Origin: Coprinellus micaceus
Lineage: Eukaryota; Basidiomycota; Agaricomycetes; Agaricales; Psathyrellaceae
Length of the DNA: 64,000 nt
Reading direction: 5' to 3'
Assembly (NCBI GenBank): GCA_951394405.1
Contig: OX596335.1
Coordinates: forward strand, 3,410,001 to 3,474,000
The position numbers were made by a program, and so were the translations under genes. Shown here piece by piece: positions 1-11,799 of this stretch. The notes under the pieces were generated by a model. It was not told where the DNA came from. It did not search any database and was given only the letters and a program-made list of their open reading frames with translations. Position 1 is the first letter of the stretch; every line of letters starts with the position of its first letter.

Positions 1-340
1 CGAAGACTGAGAACCGGAGAAGGGCGTTGGGGTAGACTCGGCCGCTGTGGGCTTTGACGGCGTCGCTGTACTGTTCCTTCGAGTGGACCTCTGAGGCTAT
101 GAGGATTCGAGCGGAGGTGTCGGCGTTGGGCGAGTAGAGCAACCTGGTGAGGTAGTAGTTGTTGTTGATAGGAAAGACCCGGTAGAGCTGCGGGGATGGA
201 GTGAGTCTTTAACAGCACTGAAATGGAACTGAACGTGGGCGCACCTGGCTGCAGAGCTCGTCGTAGGTGGGGAAGGACGTCGTATACGGGAAACAAAGTT
301 TTCTGGTCTCCCCGCGATACGTGGCTTTGACGGTGAACAT
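1..340 (-). CDS. PB1-domain protein, 5' end only (partial)
   Basis: The gene starts at ATG 340 and runs off the left edge. Exon 1 is 340..245 (32 codons) and exon 2 is 187..<1, joined across an intron 244..188 with a GTGCGC donor. The joined sequence begins MFTVKATYRGETRKL and continues through LYRVFPI and NNYYLTRLLYSP to NALLRFSVF at the edge. That is the length and pattern of an N-terminal PB1 fold, with the basic K residues of the first strand visible. In basidiomycetes this kind of start often belongs to NBR1-like or ZZ zinc-finger scaffold proteins (family knowledge). The zinc fingers, if present, lie outside the window. PB1 domains mediate hetero-oligomerisation. The function of this particular protein is inferred only from its first ~95 residues. 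It is divergent from the gene at 735. Confidence 0.6.
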
Positions 341-734
341 AGAGGCAGAACGAACAAGAAACCGCAGTCTCGGTGGCCTTTTATCAACCCACCCTACGTC
401 ACGTTCCGGATCCCACACTCCATATCACGACTGTCTCCCCTGCCAAATATCTCCTTTACCACATATCCTGGCTGAGTATATACGGACTGGATTAAAGTCG
501 TCTCCAGCTAATTTTGAACCTCAAACCCAAGGCAACAAGCCCAGGTGTGAGGCCTGAGGGGCAGACGGAGCCACCCCGGCGTCTAACCGGTATCACAAAC
601 CGCATTAGTGCCGGTCCAAGCGTGGTGCCGCTGAGTCGATTGCAGTCATTCCAAGCGTACGCGTCAATTGGCCGCAGTACTAGTTTCGTTGATCATCTCT
701 CCCCAACAACCACTGCGTTGTATTTTACAGAGAT
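341..734. promoter_or_regulatory. Divergent intergenic region (PB1 gene / ADC lyase-like gene)
   Basis: This 394-bp region lies between two start codons pointing away from each other, so it should hold both promoters. I see no clear TATA box next to either ATG. Short ORFs cross it on both strands but none has family resemblance. Confidence 0.4.
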
Positions 735-1578
735 ATGGAAGAGGCTTATCAGCTGCTCACGACGACGCGGTATGATCCCACCCTGACCAGGCTGCGCTGG
801 AACGATGATCTCGACGGCCCGTCGCCGTACTTCCTGCTTCCGTATCACTACGACCGGTTGAAGAGTGCTGTGAAGCAGCACGGGTGGGATGTATGGGCCA
901 GCTACACATACCAGCATTTCAAATCTGCGGTTGTTGATACAGTTTCGAAGCATCTGGTGGAGAAATCGGAGGAGCCTCCGGCTCTCAGGGTACGTGTTGA
1001 TGTCGTCTTCCTGACAAGTCTAATCGTTACTTTCATAGGTTCGTATTCTCCTGCATAAAAATGGAGAGCTCCAAGTCGCGTCGATGCCTCTGGATGCCGC
1101 GTTTGGCGGCGATCCCTTCCTACTCGCCCGTCTCCCTGATGTGGGTGAGGCTGGACAGGAATCGCACTCTCCAATCCGGGTCTATGTCGACAAGGAGCCC
1201 ACAAGGCCTTCGCTCTTCACAATCACAAAGACTACTGCCCGTCGAATATACGAAGAGGCGAGGCAAAGGAACGGCCTCTCGACTTTGACTACACCCACGG
1301 GCAGATCCCAAGAGGTCCTCTTGCAGAACCATGCAGGCTTGATCATGGAAACCTCCATCTTCAACATCGCCTGTAAACGCGGAGGTCGTTGGATCACACC
1401 TTCTTCGGGATCTGGATGCCTACCTGGCGTCGCTCGGCGCTGGCTAGTGGAAAACGGCCGGATCGTAGAAGATGCAGAATGCGCCTTGACCGTGGCGAAT
1501 ATTAAGACGGGTGAACTAGTTCTACTTTTCAACGGCCTCCAGGGATGTCGACTCGGTGTAATACATGATGAAGTTTGA
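735..1578 (+). CDS. ABZ2: Aminotransferase class IV, probable 4-amino-4-deoxychorismate lyase (ABZ2-like)
   Basis: Two exons, 735..989 and 1039..1578, separated by a 49-nt intron with a GTACGT donor, encode 264 residues. The C-terminal half reads METSIFNIACKRGG...ITPSSGSGCLPGVARRWL, the conserved PLP-binding block of class IV aminotransferases (E-T-S/N, P-x-x-x-G-C-L-P-G). ADC lyase converts aminodeoxychorismate to p-aminobenzoate and pyruvate in folate synthesis. Fungal ABZ2 is a short, divergent member of this fold and the length matches it. A branched-chain aminotransferase is unlikely because the protein is too short. The gene converges with UTP13, with 26 bp between the stop codons. The lyase assignment within the fold is inferred. 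Confidence 0.7.
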
Positions 1579-1604
1579 ATCAATCAATTTAAAACCCAAA
1601 TCAC

Positions 1605-4600
1605 CTACAACTCGTCCACATCCATCCGATCCCCCTCCTCGCCACTAGAGAACTCCACATCGAACATCCCATTATCCATCTCCCCAAGGATATAATCCAC
1701 CACATAACTCTCCTGCAATAGCCTGTCCATCCGCGCTAGATGGCGCTGAGAATACGGGATGAGGGCCTCGACCATCTCCTTCAACGCCGTCTCGCCATTC
1801 ACGTTCGTCCTGGCTGCAATAACTGGCTCATCTGCGTCGGCATCGGCATCCTCGACAATCCGCTTCTCAACTACGCTATCTTTAAAACTTTGCAGAACGC
1901 TATCCGCAGAGCGCAGCTTGACAATAGCATAGAGGATGGTTTGGGCGACGGCGCTGGTCTTCGCCTGGGTATTCCAGTCACGGACGTACGAGAGGAGCTT
2001 GACGATATCGGTCCCGTCGAGGCCCTTGACAATGCGGTCAAGGAGTTGTACGCCTGATTCTGAGATGGCATCGGCGTCGGAATCGTCGGAACGGGATGAG
2101 ATGATTTTTTGGAAGAGGGAAATGAGGCGGCCTGGTTGGCCAAGGGAGAGGGCCAGGAGGATGGCGCGCTTGTAGTCTCCCAAGGAGACGTAGTTTTGGT
2201 ATTCTTGGCCCCTAAAGAAGGATCAGCAAAATGATGGAGGTACTGGAAAGTGTGAACGGACTTGAGAACAAGGTCAGCCCGCTGGGTCTCTTTCTCCGCC
2301 TCGCTCTCTTCCGTACAATCCTCCCAGAATGTGATCACGGAGTCCGCTGCACCAGAAACGATTGTCCGGTTATCATCACTGACAGCAAGAGCCCAAATCT
2401 ACCGGTCGTCAATACACAGAAGATTAGGACCGGTGATGCTTCTGCTCACCTTATCCTCATGATTATCCAGCGTCGCCTTACACTCCTCCTCTGGAATACT
2501 CCACACCTTGACCAACCCATCCGACGCCGTCGTCACAAGCTGCAACCCCGCATTGATAAAATCCACCCTCAACACGCTATTCGTATGCCCCTCAAACGTC
2601 TTCAAACAGCTATAATCATCCAGACTCCATATCTTCACCGTCTTGTCCCCACTGCCCGTCGCCACCACCCTATTCGTCCTGCAAAACCTCACCGTCCACA
2701 CACCGCGTTTATGCCCCTTCAGGGTCCCGACCTGCCGCAACTCGCCCTTGATGCCAGCGGAGGTGGGGATGTAATCGATTGCGTAGATCTTGGCTGTGCG
2801 GTCCTGCGAGCCGGATGCGAGGAGCTTGTCGTTGGGGGAAACATCGAGCGAGTTGATATCCTTTTCGTGAGCTTTGAGAGTTGAGAGACTCTTGATCCTC
2901 GATTCCTGACCCGACGCTGCGCTCTCCAGCGTGACACCCGAGAGATCCCACATCTTAATCGTCCTATCCTGACTTCCAGTGAACATGAACCGCAATCGCC
3001 CATTCTCCGTCTCAGAATTCATCTTTGACATCGCAATAGCGCCCACGCTCTCTGCGTGGCCCTCACAAATCGCGACGCATGCATAAGTCCATTCTGAGGT
3101 GTCCTCGGGGGCGCTGGGCTTTTGCACCCAGACCCTGGCCGACCGGTCTTTGCTTCCACTTGCGAGAAAGAGACCATCGTGACTCCTGTCGAGGGCGAGA
3201 ACGATGTCATTGTGTCCTTCGAGGAGACGACCATCGAGCGTTTCGGGGGAATAGATACGGATGAGGGAGGAGTTGGTGGCGAGAGCGAGGAGGTCGGTGG
3301 ATTGCCGTGACTTGATGAAGGTTGCGTCGACGATTTCATCGTTGTAACCGATGAGTTGCTTCGACACGGTGCGGGTTTCCAAAGAATACAGGATGATGTT
3401 TTGGTCGGCGTGCACAGAGATAATGGTACGAGCTTCGGGAACGTATCTGGAAACGCATGAGACCCCCAAAAAAAAAACAAGTCGGAGAGGTGCTCACAAG
3501 ACGGAGAGAATTTGGCGCTGCTCTTCCTGGTCTTCTGACTGTGGCTGAGAAAGCTTCTCGCCGAATGTATACGCCTCCACCTCATCGCTGACGTTCCTAA
3601 CCGCAACTCTCCCCTTCTGTCCTCCGAGGTAGAACTGCAAACCATTCACAGTGCCGTAAGAAGCGGGGTCCTGGAAGAGGAAACCAATCGACTCCACGCG
3701 TTCAAGGACTGGAATCGTCTTCACTAGCTGGGGCGGCGCGACGGCACCCTTTGACTTCCCTTTCTTCGGCTGCTTCTGCTGTTCTCCCGACGGCTGCAAG
3801 TCCCACAACAGCACAACCGAATCACGTCCACCGCTAACTAACCACTTTCCATCCGGCGAGACACCCAAACCCCGGGGTACAGAGACGTGTCCTTCCAAGA
3901 CGGCTTCGGGTTTCCCACCTCCAGAAGACGTCGACGCTCCGTTGGTGAGGTTGAAGATGCGGATGCGGGTGTCAACAGAGGCAGTAACGAGTCGAATGGG
4001 GCCAGATTGGATGACCGAGTCGGGGTTTTGTGGGTAGTTGAAGGACAACGCACTGACCACTCCTCCGTGGCCCTTGAAGACGTGGGTGACGTACCCGTGT
4101 GCGATATCCCAGACTTTCACCACACCATCGGCAGAACCAGATGCAAGGAGTGTTGAAGTAGGGTCAGTTGTGCAAACATGTACGGGTGCTTCATGTGCCT
4201 TCGCGATCGTCCGCGTAGGTTGTATCTTTTTCTTTGAGGGTTCAAGTGATTGAAGGTCGTATATCCTGAGAGAAAGAGAACCGGTGAAAGCAATGAGGTA
4301 TTTCGCAGAGGCGGTCACGCAGAGCGCAGTAATGGATTCAGTGTCCTGGTCGGCGTCAGGGAAAGCGGGCAGAATAACCGCAGGCAGACGCACCCCTGCG
4401 AAGCGATTCAACTCAACCCCCGTCGCCGTATTCGTGAGCACAATTTCCTCGGCGACACATGTTGCCAATTTCTGTCCATCTGGGGTGATAGCAAGCGGTC
4501 CACCAGTGTACAATGGGGCGATAGTCCGGGCCTTTTTGAACCTGACTTGAATCAGTACTCTGACATGTTCAAGTACTACTCAGGGCACTTACGAAGTCTT

Positions 4601-4630
4601 GAGCTTGGGCTTGACCGTCGGAACCGCCAT
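1605..4630 (-). CDS. UTP13: U3 snoRNP WD40 protein Utp13 (TBL3)
   Basis: Five exons: 4630..4593, 4541..3498, 3446..2450, 2398..2262, 2211..1605, giving 940 residues with every phase closing. The protein opens MAVPTVKPKLKTSFKKAR, followed by a long run of WD40 blades (for example LASGSADGVVKVWDIAHG, VATGSGDKTVKIWSL, FTGSQDRTIKMWDLSG). This fits the two tandem propellers of Utp13/TBL3. The last ~200 residues (QNYVSLGDYKRAILLALSLG, then LFQKIISSR) match the Utp13 C-terminal domain, and the end is acidic. Utp13 is a UTP-B component of the small-subunit processome in the nucleolus and is needed for 18S rRNA maturation. Family assignment is firm. The number of blades was not counted exactly. Confidence 0.92.
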
Positions 4631-5969
4631 CGTGTTCGGCGTCAAAACCACCAAATTTTTGGCGCGATTGATGAGCTCTGTTTGCTCGTATTTGCACTTG
4701 ACGGTGATTCAAGTTGGCCCCTATCTTGGGCCAATACACAGTCGCCTGGCGAATGCCACCATGCTACATCTCCGGAGGAAGTGGAAGAGTTGGGCCGGGG
4801 TGTGTTACAGGTGGGTCACCCTAATCGGCCACTCCTTTGTTTTTACTATGTGCTTCGGTGGTGCCCACAGCTGGTCAGGGATATCCAGCCCCGAGGATCG
4901 TCCCCAGTTCAGAATGACCGTCAGTCAGCGGAGTCACCTGGGAGGCTCTAGGGGGCACCGAAGGAGGTCCATGTAACAGACTGACTCCCGCCGAGCCATA
5001 TAAATTGGCGAAACACCCTGAGACTTGGTGTAGAACTCCCAGGGCCGTTTAGGGCAGCGCTCCGGTTGCCAGCCTGAGAAAGGTTCTACCATAGATGGTC
5101 TGCTCGCAAGGAGGGATAACATAGAAATCGGGGGGCTACTCCATTCATACGGTCCATTTTCCCCAGCAAATTCGAGGCGTCAGACTGATCCACGAAGGCC
5201 GGAATGTCAATTTGTGACCTGGAAGAATGTCGGGGATCCTTTCCCAGCCGTCTCATGGTGCCCGCGCAAAGGTTTGCGATGCCGTTCAAACAGCAAAGGT
5301 GTTGTGTCAGGACCTCGAATTCACAGATACCCACTTTGTCAATGCAATCCGCTCTTCAAGGTTTTTATGCCTCCTAACGCAAGGGCAATACCTTTCACCT
5401 TCTCAGCTCCTGGAACTACGGCGAGAGACAGGGTAACACCTCGGGCATTCCGCGCGTACGAATTATCGAAACGTATTCCTCAAAAGTCATCCTCCCCGCT
5501 CCTACTGGGAGAGTTCTATCCGCTGACTTGGCTACTCAGGTCTGGACCCGTGCGGACACACAGAGGCCTACAAAGTCCGCTACTGACGTATCTCCGGAAC
5601 GCCGAAGGACCCACAAGAAAATCAGGGTCCCGGTTACATGAGCGCCCACTAGCACCACCATCTCTGCCAAACCTCCAATTGATTCCCGCGTTAGTTGCAC
5701 ATCGGCGAGGGCAAAAGAGAAATGTGCAGATTGCCACGAGTATGTATCTGAGGACTGAGTTGCGGTGGTGAGAAGTGTCCGCCACGGGAAGTGTCGTGTG
5801 TAATGTTACAGGGCTGTGAAGGGGTCTCTATGAAATAATGTTAAGGAATCAAAGGAAATGAATGGCGGGACGATGCGATATGTAGTGTACGATAAGGAAT
5901 GCCTCTTGCTGGTGCTTATTATGAAGGAACTAGGATAAGATATTCGGAGCCATTGTCCATATGCCCGTC
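4631..5969. other. Gene-poor interval, 1.34 kb
   Basis: This is the longest stretch in the window without a supported gene. It carries the UTP13 promoter (right of 4630) and the 3' region of the forkhead gene (left of 5970). Open frames of 60-230 codons cross it on both strands, the longest on the plus strand at about 4250-4951 and 5214-5771. None resembles a family and several start at non-ATG codons. A TATAAA string sits at 4999-5004 on the plus strand with no supported plus-strand gene after it. I see no repeat, tRNA fold or transposon terminus. Confidence 0.5.
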
Positions 5970-7347
5970 CTACATGGGCCCACGAGCTTGCTGCGGGGAG
6001 CGCGGCGGCTGAGACGGCAGAACAGCCTGAGCCATTTGCAGCATCTCCTCAGGGCGTAGTGGCCTGTTCCTCGCCCTCTCCAGATTGACGAGGTTTTCTG
6101 CATCCGCCCTTCTCTGCTGCTCATCCTCCAACGCATCCTCTAGATCTCTGATCTCGTTGCGCGCACGCTCAATCTCCCTTTGCGCCTGCGCCAGTTGCTC
6201 AGACAACCGTAGCGACACGGAAACAGCCTCTGCAGACTGACGCCGCAGAGTCCCAACCTCTTCCCGTAGGCGTTCAATGGTACCCTGTGTAATTTCGAGG
6301 TCGGGATTGTGAATGGAGGGGAGGGGAAGGGACTGTGACGAGCGGGTGTGGTGAGTGAAAGAAGGTGGACCGAGGGGCGCCCCCATAGAGTCTCGACGGT
6401 CGAAGGGAGATATGGCACTTTGAGGTTCTTCATCCCTGCTGTCATACCCATCGTCGGATCCAGGTGGGCCGTCGAGGGGAGTCATAACACCGTCGCCATC
6501 CTCTCCAGCATGGGAAGACACAGGGGTCTCGCCTCGCAGGGTCGGGGAGTCTCCAGAAGGCTTCCTAGGCCTCCCTCTTCTCCTGCCGCTGCTCGGCGGT
6601 GGGAACCCATTAGAGTGCGAAAGAGTATACGAGGATGTCGAAGCAAAAGGTTGACTTGGAGTGTCTGTGGGAGAGTTGGCCTGGCCCGAGCTTCCTGCAC
6701 CATCCTTCTCTTTTTCCTTGTTGTTCCTCCCCCTCTTTCGTGGTCGTTTCGTGCCTGGTGGCGCGGCAAGGTTGACAGTCCAGTATGAGCCAAAACCAGG
6801 ATCCGTCACCGGTCGCGGTTGTCGCTCGAAGAGCCGGTTGAGAGAAAGATGATGCCGAACCGATTGCTGCCAGAATACGATAAAGCCCACGAAGGAAGTC
6901 AAAGGAGAAAATCACGTACTTTCCACGTAGGCCCTGCAGTTTTGTAGAACGGATATTTCTCCTCCATCACCTGGTAGATTTCGCGAATTGTAAGGCGTTT
7001 CCTAGGGCTGCCCAAAATAGAGCACCGGAGGATGACCGGAAGGGTATGCTGCGGCCTGCCATCAGTGTCTGGAAGGCAAGCAAGCGTGTCGGGGCAATCT
7101 GGATGCGGCTGGTGCTCGTACTGCGTGTACGGCCCTCTTTCCTGCGTCTGTGAGGAGGGGGAGGGCTGCTGCTCCGGGTCAGCGTGTCCGTTGACAGGTG
7201 CAGACGGCTCGTCGGGATTGGGCGCACTGTAGAAAAGTCGCGATTGGGTGGATCAAAAAGAGAACAAAGAACACCAGAATGAGCAACGTACTCGAGAGCA
7301 ACGGTACGCGCCGCCTCAGGATTGAGAATGTTGGCGAGATGAGACAT
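5970..7347 (-). CDS. Forkhead (winged-helix) transcription factor
   Basis: Three exons: 7347..7292, 7226..6920, 6866..5970, encoding 419 residues. The start is MSHLANILNP. The forkhead core begins near residue 75 (RPQHTLPVILRCSILGSP, KRLTIREIYQVMEEKYPF). It continues across the second intron into the recognition helix (GPTWK, then QSVRHHLSLNRLFERQPR) and wing (DPGFGSYWTVNL), followed by a basic patch (KRPRKRGRNNKEKEK). The intron falls exactly between the conserved W-K and the helix-3 residues. Helix 3 has Q and H where animal FOX proteins have N (W-x-N-S-I-R-H-N-L), a variant I associate with basidiomycete members. The C-terminal third is Ser/Pro-rich, then a coiled coil (~EQLAQAQREIERARNEI). 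Role: sequence-specific nuclear DNA binding; target genes unknown. Confidence 0.88.
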
Positions 7348-7656
7348 TCCTGGCGGTGGAAGGATTGCGCCCTTATTGTGCGACTCAGATGGGCGAGGGA
7401 AACAGGTTGTGGGTCCAAAATGACTGACTTGAAATCAAAGTGGCTATGTAATCGTCCAGAAACAAGCACACACATGACCACACCACACTCCTTTCCCCCG
7501 AAAATCTCAGTCCAACAAGGTTCAGCGCCTCTGTGAGGGCACAGAAAAATAAAGTATCGGCATTGGCTTTTTTTGGGGGGTCCCGTACCAATACATGACA
7601 CAATACAAAAGGTGGAAAACGCTAAAAGCACAAGATTAATCAAAGAAAAAAATTAT
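7348..7656. promoter_or_regulatory. Promoter of forkhead gene / 3' region of Zn2Cys6 gene
   Basis: This 309-bp spacer lies between two minus-strand genes. It should contain the forkhead promoter and the polyadenylation region of the upstream gene. Homopolymer runs are present (a T run then G run near 7568-7580). No clear TATA box is seen. Confidence 0.35.
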
Positions 7657-10600
7657 CTAAGGGCCGCCATACTGCTGAAAGTCGTAGGGATAACTGAGGT
7701 TTAGGTTGCTGATGACCGGGGGTTGGCCCTGCACAGGCGTCGCCGTCTGCATCCAATCCAGATCCTGCGTTACCATCGTCGAAGGGTCTGTCACATTCCC
7801 TAGCAGGTCACGATCAGACCCGTGGCCTGAAAAGGTAGCGGGCTGGATAGGCGCTTGTGGCGGAGGCTGGGGATACCCTTGATTATTGCGCGGCCACCAT
7901 TCATAGCCAGGGAAAAAAGAAGTCGAGGGCTCAACGCCTGGCATTTCTAAGCCAAGCATGTGAGCCATAATACGAGTGCTGAGGTCTTGCACACCGTTCT
8001 GGTTGTCCATGTGCAGGTCGGATGGATTTTGCTGGGGATCAGAAACATTGCTGAACCCATCATGGTGATGAGTGTTCCTATCCTTGTCAGATCCAAATGC
8101 GGCTTGGGCTGGGCGCTTGCCAGTAGAGCGATCTGGGGAAGGTTGATCCCACTGAGCTGTGCTAGTGTTGTCGTCGATATGGACACCGTTCAGCAACTCC
8201 CATGCTCGAGCTGCACTAGGCCACGCGAGCTATGCGAGGAATCAGTTCAACACCTCAAAGACCGATGGCTACTCGACGAACCTCCATATCTTTCAACGCT
8301 GCCAAGCATTGACCCAGACCATACGATGCGTCCACGCTCTCCGGACGCAGGCTCACTACAATTGACAGTAAGCTATATGAAGCGCACCCACAATCGAGTG
8401 GACTCACAAGCTAATGTGTGCATGATTCTACGTGTACGTGTATCAGAAGTTGTTAAACGCGTTCATGCGCATGACGACCTACCCAGCGCTAAGGAGGTAT
8501 GACGTGAGGAAAGGAGATCCGCGTCTAAGCGAAAATGTTTCCCGATAGACAGTCACTACAGATGGTGTCAATACCTTCATCCCAATCACGACCTAGGCCA
8601 CCCACCGATAGAGCTCATGTGTGCAGCAGCCCCCCGCGCCAAATCAAACGCTCGATAACCTGCAGCGGACTTACGCGCAGCATCGTCCAATCTATGCCAA
8701 TGGTTAGAGTCCGACGAGCGGGGAAACAGCCAAGGCATGCGCACCGCTTCCAGTTAGGGATGCTGCCCCGATGCAAGAGGAGAACGGCGCCCCAATACCG
8801 GATATGCAAGAAGAGAACTTGGGGAGGCGGGGTTACTCTCCTGTTACTTGACGCTTCGTAGCGTAAATGTTCAGGCAGCGTGATATACCACTGGTCTAAC
8901 CGGCTTTCAAGGTCTGTAATTATGTTCTGCCTCGACTCGCCAACCGGCTGTTGAATTGGGTAGACTTTGGTAATAATGGCACCCATAATAACAGCTTGGA
9001 GATGTTAGCAAGGCGATGTCTGCGTTGCGTTTTTTACTCACAAAGTCGGCACGCGGCAGTGAAGCTACTCATAGCTCGTCCAGCAACTGGGTGGTACGGC
9101 GTATTGTCGATGCTCTGGAGCGGCTGCCATGGTTGTCTGTCCTCGGTCTGAAATCTCCATTAGCAGCGCTGGAAATCGTGAAGGAAATCGCTACACACTG
9201 GGTCAACATCAGGGAGGGGAACGTCGTAGTCGCCCTCTCGAATCATAACAGGCCGGCCTGCAAACGTTCGTCAAGCGGCCGTAAAACGTGGAATATTGAA
9301 CACGTACCCATGTAAAAGGAACCGTACCGGTCGGCGAGGAGGCAGGCCCACCATATCTGCACTCGCGTTTGACTTTCCTCAGGTGAGAACAAACTCCGGT
9401 TGTGGATCTTCCATTTCGTGGAATCGCAGTTGAGGCCAAGATCGTACGCCTATTCGCAGATTAGCGTATTTTCTACACGGTCGGGGAGTAAACTCACCAT
9501 CCGGATGCCCATCCCTTTGTGATATAGTCAGTTTATCTAGCATCCAAGATAAAGAAGCCATCGTACCGATCAAGAGCCAGCCTTGCTCCATCGAACCAAT
9601 GCCGAACTCGCGATAGCCCAGGAGAACCAGCGCCTGGACGACTGATGGTCGCGAATTCCGGACGCTGGCTGATATGCCCGTCAAATCACGCTCACTCGCA
9701 AGAAATACAACGCCTACCCAGAATCTTCCTGGCAGCCTCGATGTATTGCGACCCGGCTTCCCACATCTTTCCATTCTGGGGCGCTTCATCCTCGTCTTCT
9801 TTAAAACGGGCAGCCGAAGCGAACATGGCCAAAAGCAACAAAGGCGTTACCTCTTGCGTTGGCTCTGGTCGTGGCGACGAGTAAGTTGACGACGTTGAGC
9901 GAGGCGACGCCATATTTGAAAGTGAGAGTTTCCTAGACAATAATCAGAACAGCACCAGTGGCCAATTAAAAGGCAACTTACCGTTCATGCCATTCAGACA
10001 TGAAACGGGATTTGTAGATGATAGGGAATGTGGGGTGAACGTAGGTGAAATAAATGTCGATCAGGACGTCTTGGACATCTTGTGGAGGCAAGTGGGCTTC
10101 ACTATCGTCCGGTGAAGCGCTGGGCAGACCAAAGCGGGATGCAGGCCACACACGAGCCATTGGTAACCGCCTGGGAGGGGATGTGAGACTAATCGTCAGG
10201 ACTTTGCATGACAATAACTCACCATACACCGCCCTCAATTCGGTCGTCTGCACGCTGATTTCTACCCAGGAGGTGAAGCCCACTAGCCTTTCCGTGGAAT
10301 CGCACCTCCTGATGTTCGTCCAAAGAAAGCTGGCCCATCTCGTTTGTTGCTTCCCGAAAATCTTCGTCATCTGTGATGGGGTGAGTAAGAAGAGAATGGT
10401 GACTCCCCTTTTGCGGTAGTGAGCCTTACCAGTGCTGGGATCGATAGTATACATGTTGCTCCAGTCAGGGGGTCCTGCCGACACTGAGGGTGCAATGGAT
10501 CCTGGTGTGTTGGTCCCCGGCGTCATAACCCCTGGCTGAGAATTCAGTCTTCGCTTTTGTAAAGCAGGTCCGCACGATGCGTCGATATCCAAGTTTCCGA

Positions 10601-11519
10601 AAGACGCGCTCGGTTGCCCGAACTGAGACCCAGGTGAGAATGATGCCAAGCGGCGCGATAAGTTGTCTTGCCACTCCTTGGTAGGCACTACCGACAATCC
10701 GTGATCTAATGGAAGGACGTGTAGTCGTGGTCAGTCGCCGCTATAAGTGGGCCCAAAGCAGACCAACACACCTTGACTCGACGAAACAATCTCCCTCGAA
10801 ACGCGGGACTGCCGCAGAGCCCTGGACGGATCGCGGCTATTGGACATTTCGTTGCTCTTCAGAACGGACGCGAAGAAGTCTTCGCGCGTTGTCCCCCCGG
10901 TTTGCTGCCGTTTGCCGGAGGGTCCCTATTTCGGAGGGGTTAGTCGCAAGGAACACAGAAAAATCAAGAGGCTGAGTAACTCACATATGGACCCATGTCC
11001 ACTCTCTCCAGAATCTCCCGTGCGAGATCATCCTGCTTCAGGTCCGAGACAATAGTCTGCACACGGGGGTCTGGGCATTGGAGGATCGCCCCAAGCAAAG
11101 ATTCGACTTGGTGCCACCTCTGCTCAATCGCATGGATATATCCTTTCGGAGGGCCACGTTTGTAGCTTGGACCTATGGTTTTTGCTTGAGCACGACGCCG
11201 ACTAATGGAGGACGGGGAGACTTGCCCAGGAAGGTACAGGCTAGAGCGAGCAAGCGAGGTCAGTGTGCGATGCGCTCAGAATATGATTGTCACATACTGG
11301 TCCCTGTCAAAGCGCAACTCTTACACTTTTTCTCCTCACCCATCGGCCTCTCGCACTTGCTTTTGGTTTTCCGACATTGATCACAAGCTAAAGGATATGA
11401 GGCAGAGGTTACTTGTGGAACAGAGCCCACGCACCTCGGCTACTCCGTTTCCGTGAAGCCTGGGGATCGTCTGGCTGGTGGGGCTCAGCATCAGAGCCGT
11501 CGGTTTCGTGTGGTTCCAT
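7657..11519 (-). CDS. Zn2Cys6 transcription factor with Fungal_trans domain (20 exons)
   Basis: Exons: 11519..11435, 11387..11298, 11240..11226, 11172..10985, 10925..10772, 10705..10430, 10370..10223, 10170..9982, 9932..9718, 9668..9567, 9514..9498, 9449..9308, 9257..9199, 9147..9042, 8994..8745, 8691..8606, 8555..8483, 8427..8408, 8355..8282, 8229..7657; 953 residues, all phases close. The zinc cluster starts near residue 29: ACDQCRKTKSKCERP...KCKSC...C, spacing C-x2-C-x6-C-x9-C-x2-C-x6-C. The sixth Cys comes from the 15-nt exon 3. Next comes the basidiomycete block GPSYKRGPPKGYIHAIEQRW, then the Fungal_trans region (SGLHLLGRNQRADDRIEGG, FTYVHPTFPIIYKSRF, LGYREFGIGSMEQGWL, WWACLLADRYGSFYMGRPVM). 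The intron after exon 3 has a GC donor. Three exons are 15, 17 and 20 nt. The domain order resembles factors often labelled XlnR-like, but the target pathway cannot be read from sequence. Confidence 0.9.
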
Positions 11520-11799
11520 GATTACGGACGAGGGAGGACAAGAACTTGAATGTGGTGAGCGAGAGAGTCGGAAAGACTCATAGAGCGATGTGGAGCACGT
11601 GAGGATCAGAGACACTGATGATGATGATCGGCTGTGAACTCGATGGACTTCCGACCCAATGACGATGTCCCCCAGCCATTTCAAAGCAGCAGAGTCAGAA
11701 AAGTTCGGAATGCATGGCCTTACCTGTCAGCGGGACTGACATGAGAAAGTGGCTACTTGGATTCCGCAAGGTATATAGTACAGACAGATACGCGATAGA

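Noticed and set aside
5214..5771. 185-codon plus-strand frame in the gene-poor interval
   Set aside because: Basic, Pro/Arg-rich with no family pattern or intron logic; composition looks like translated noncoding DNA.
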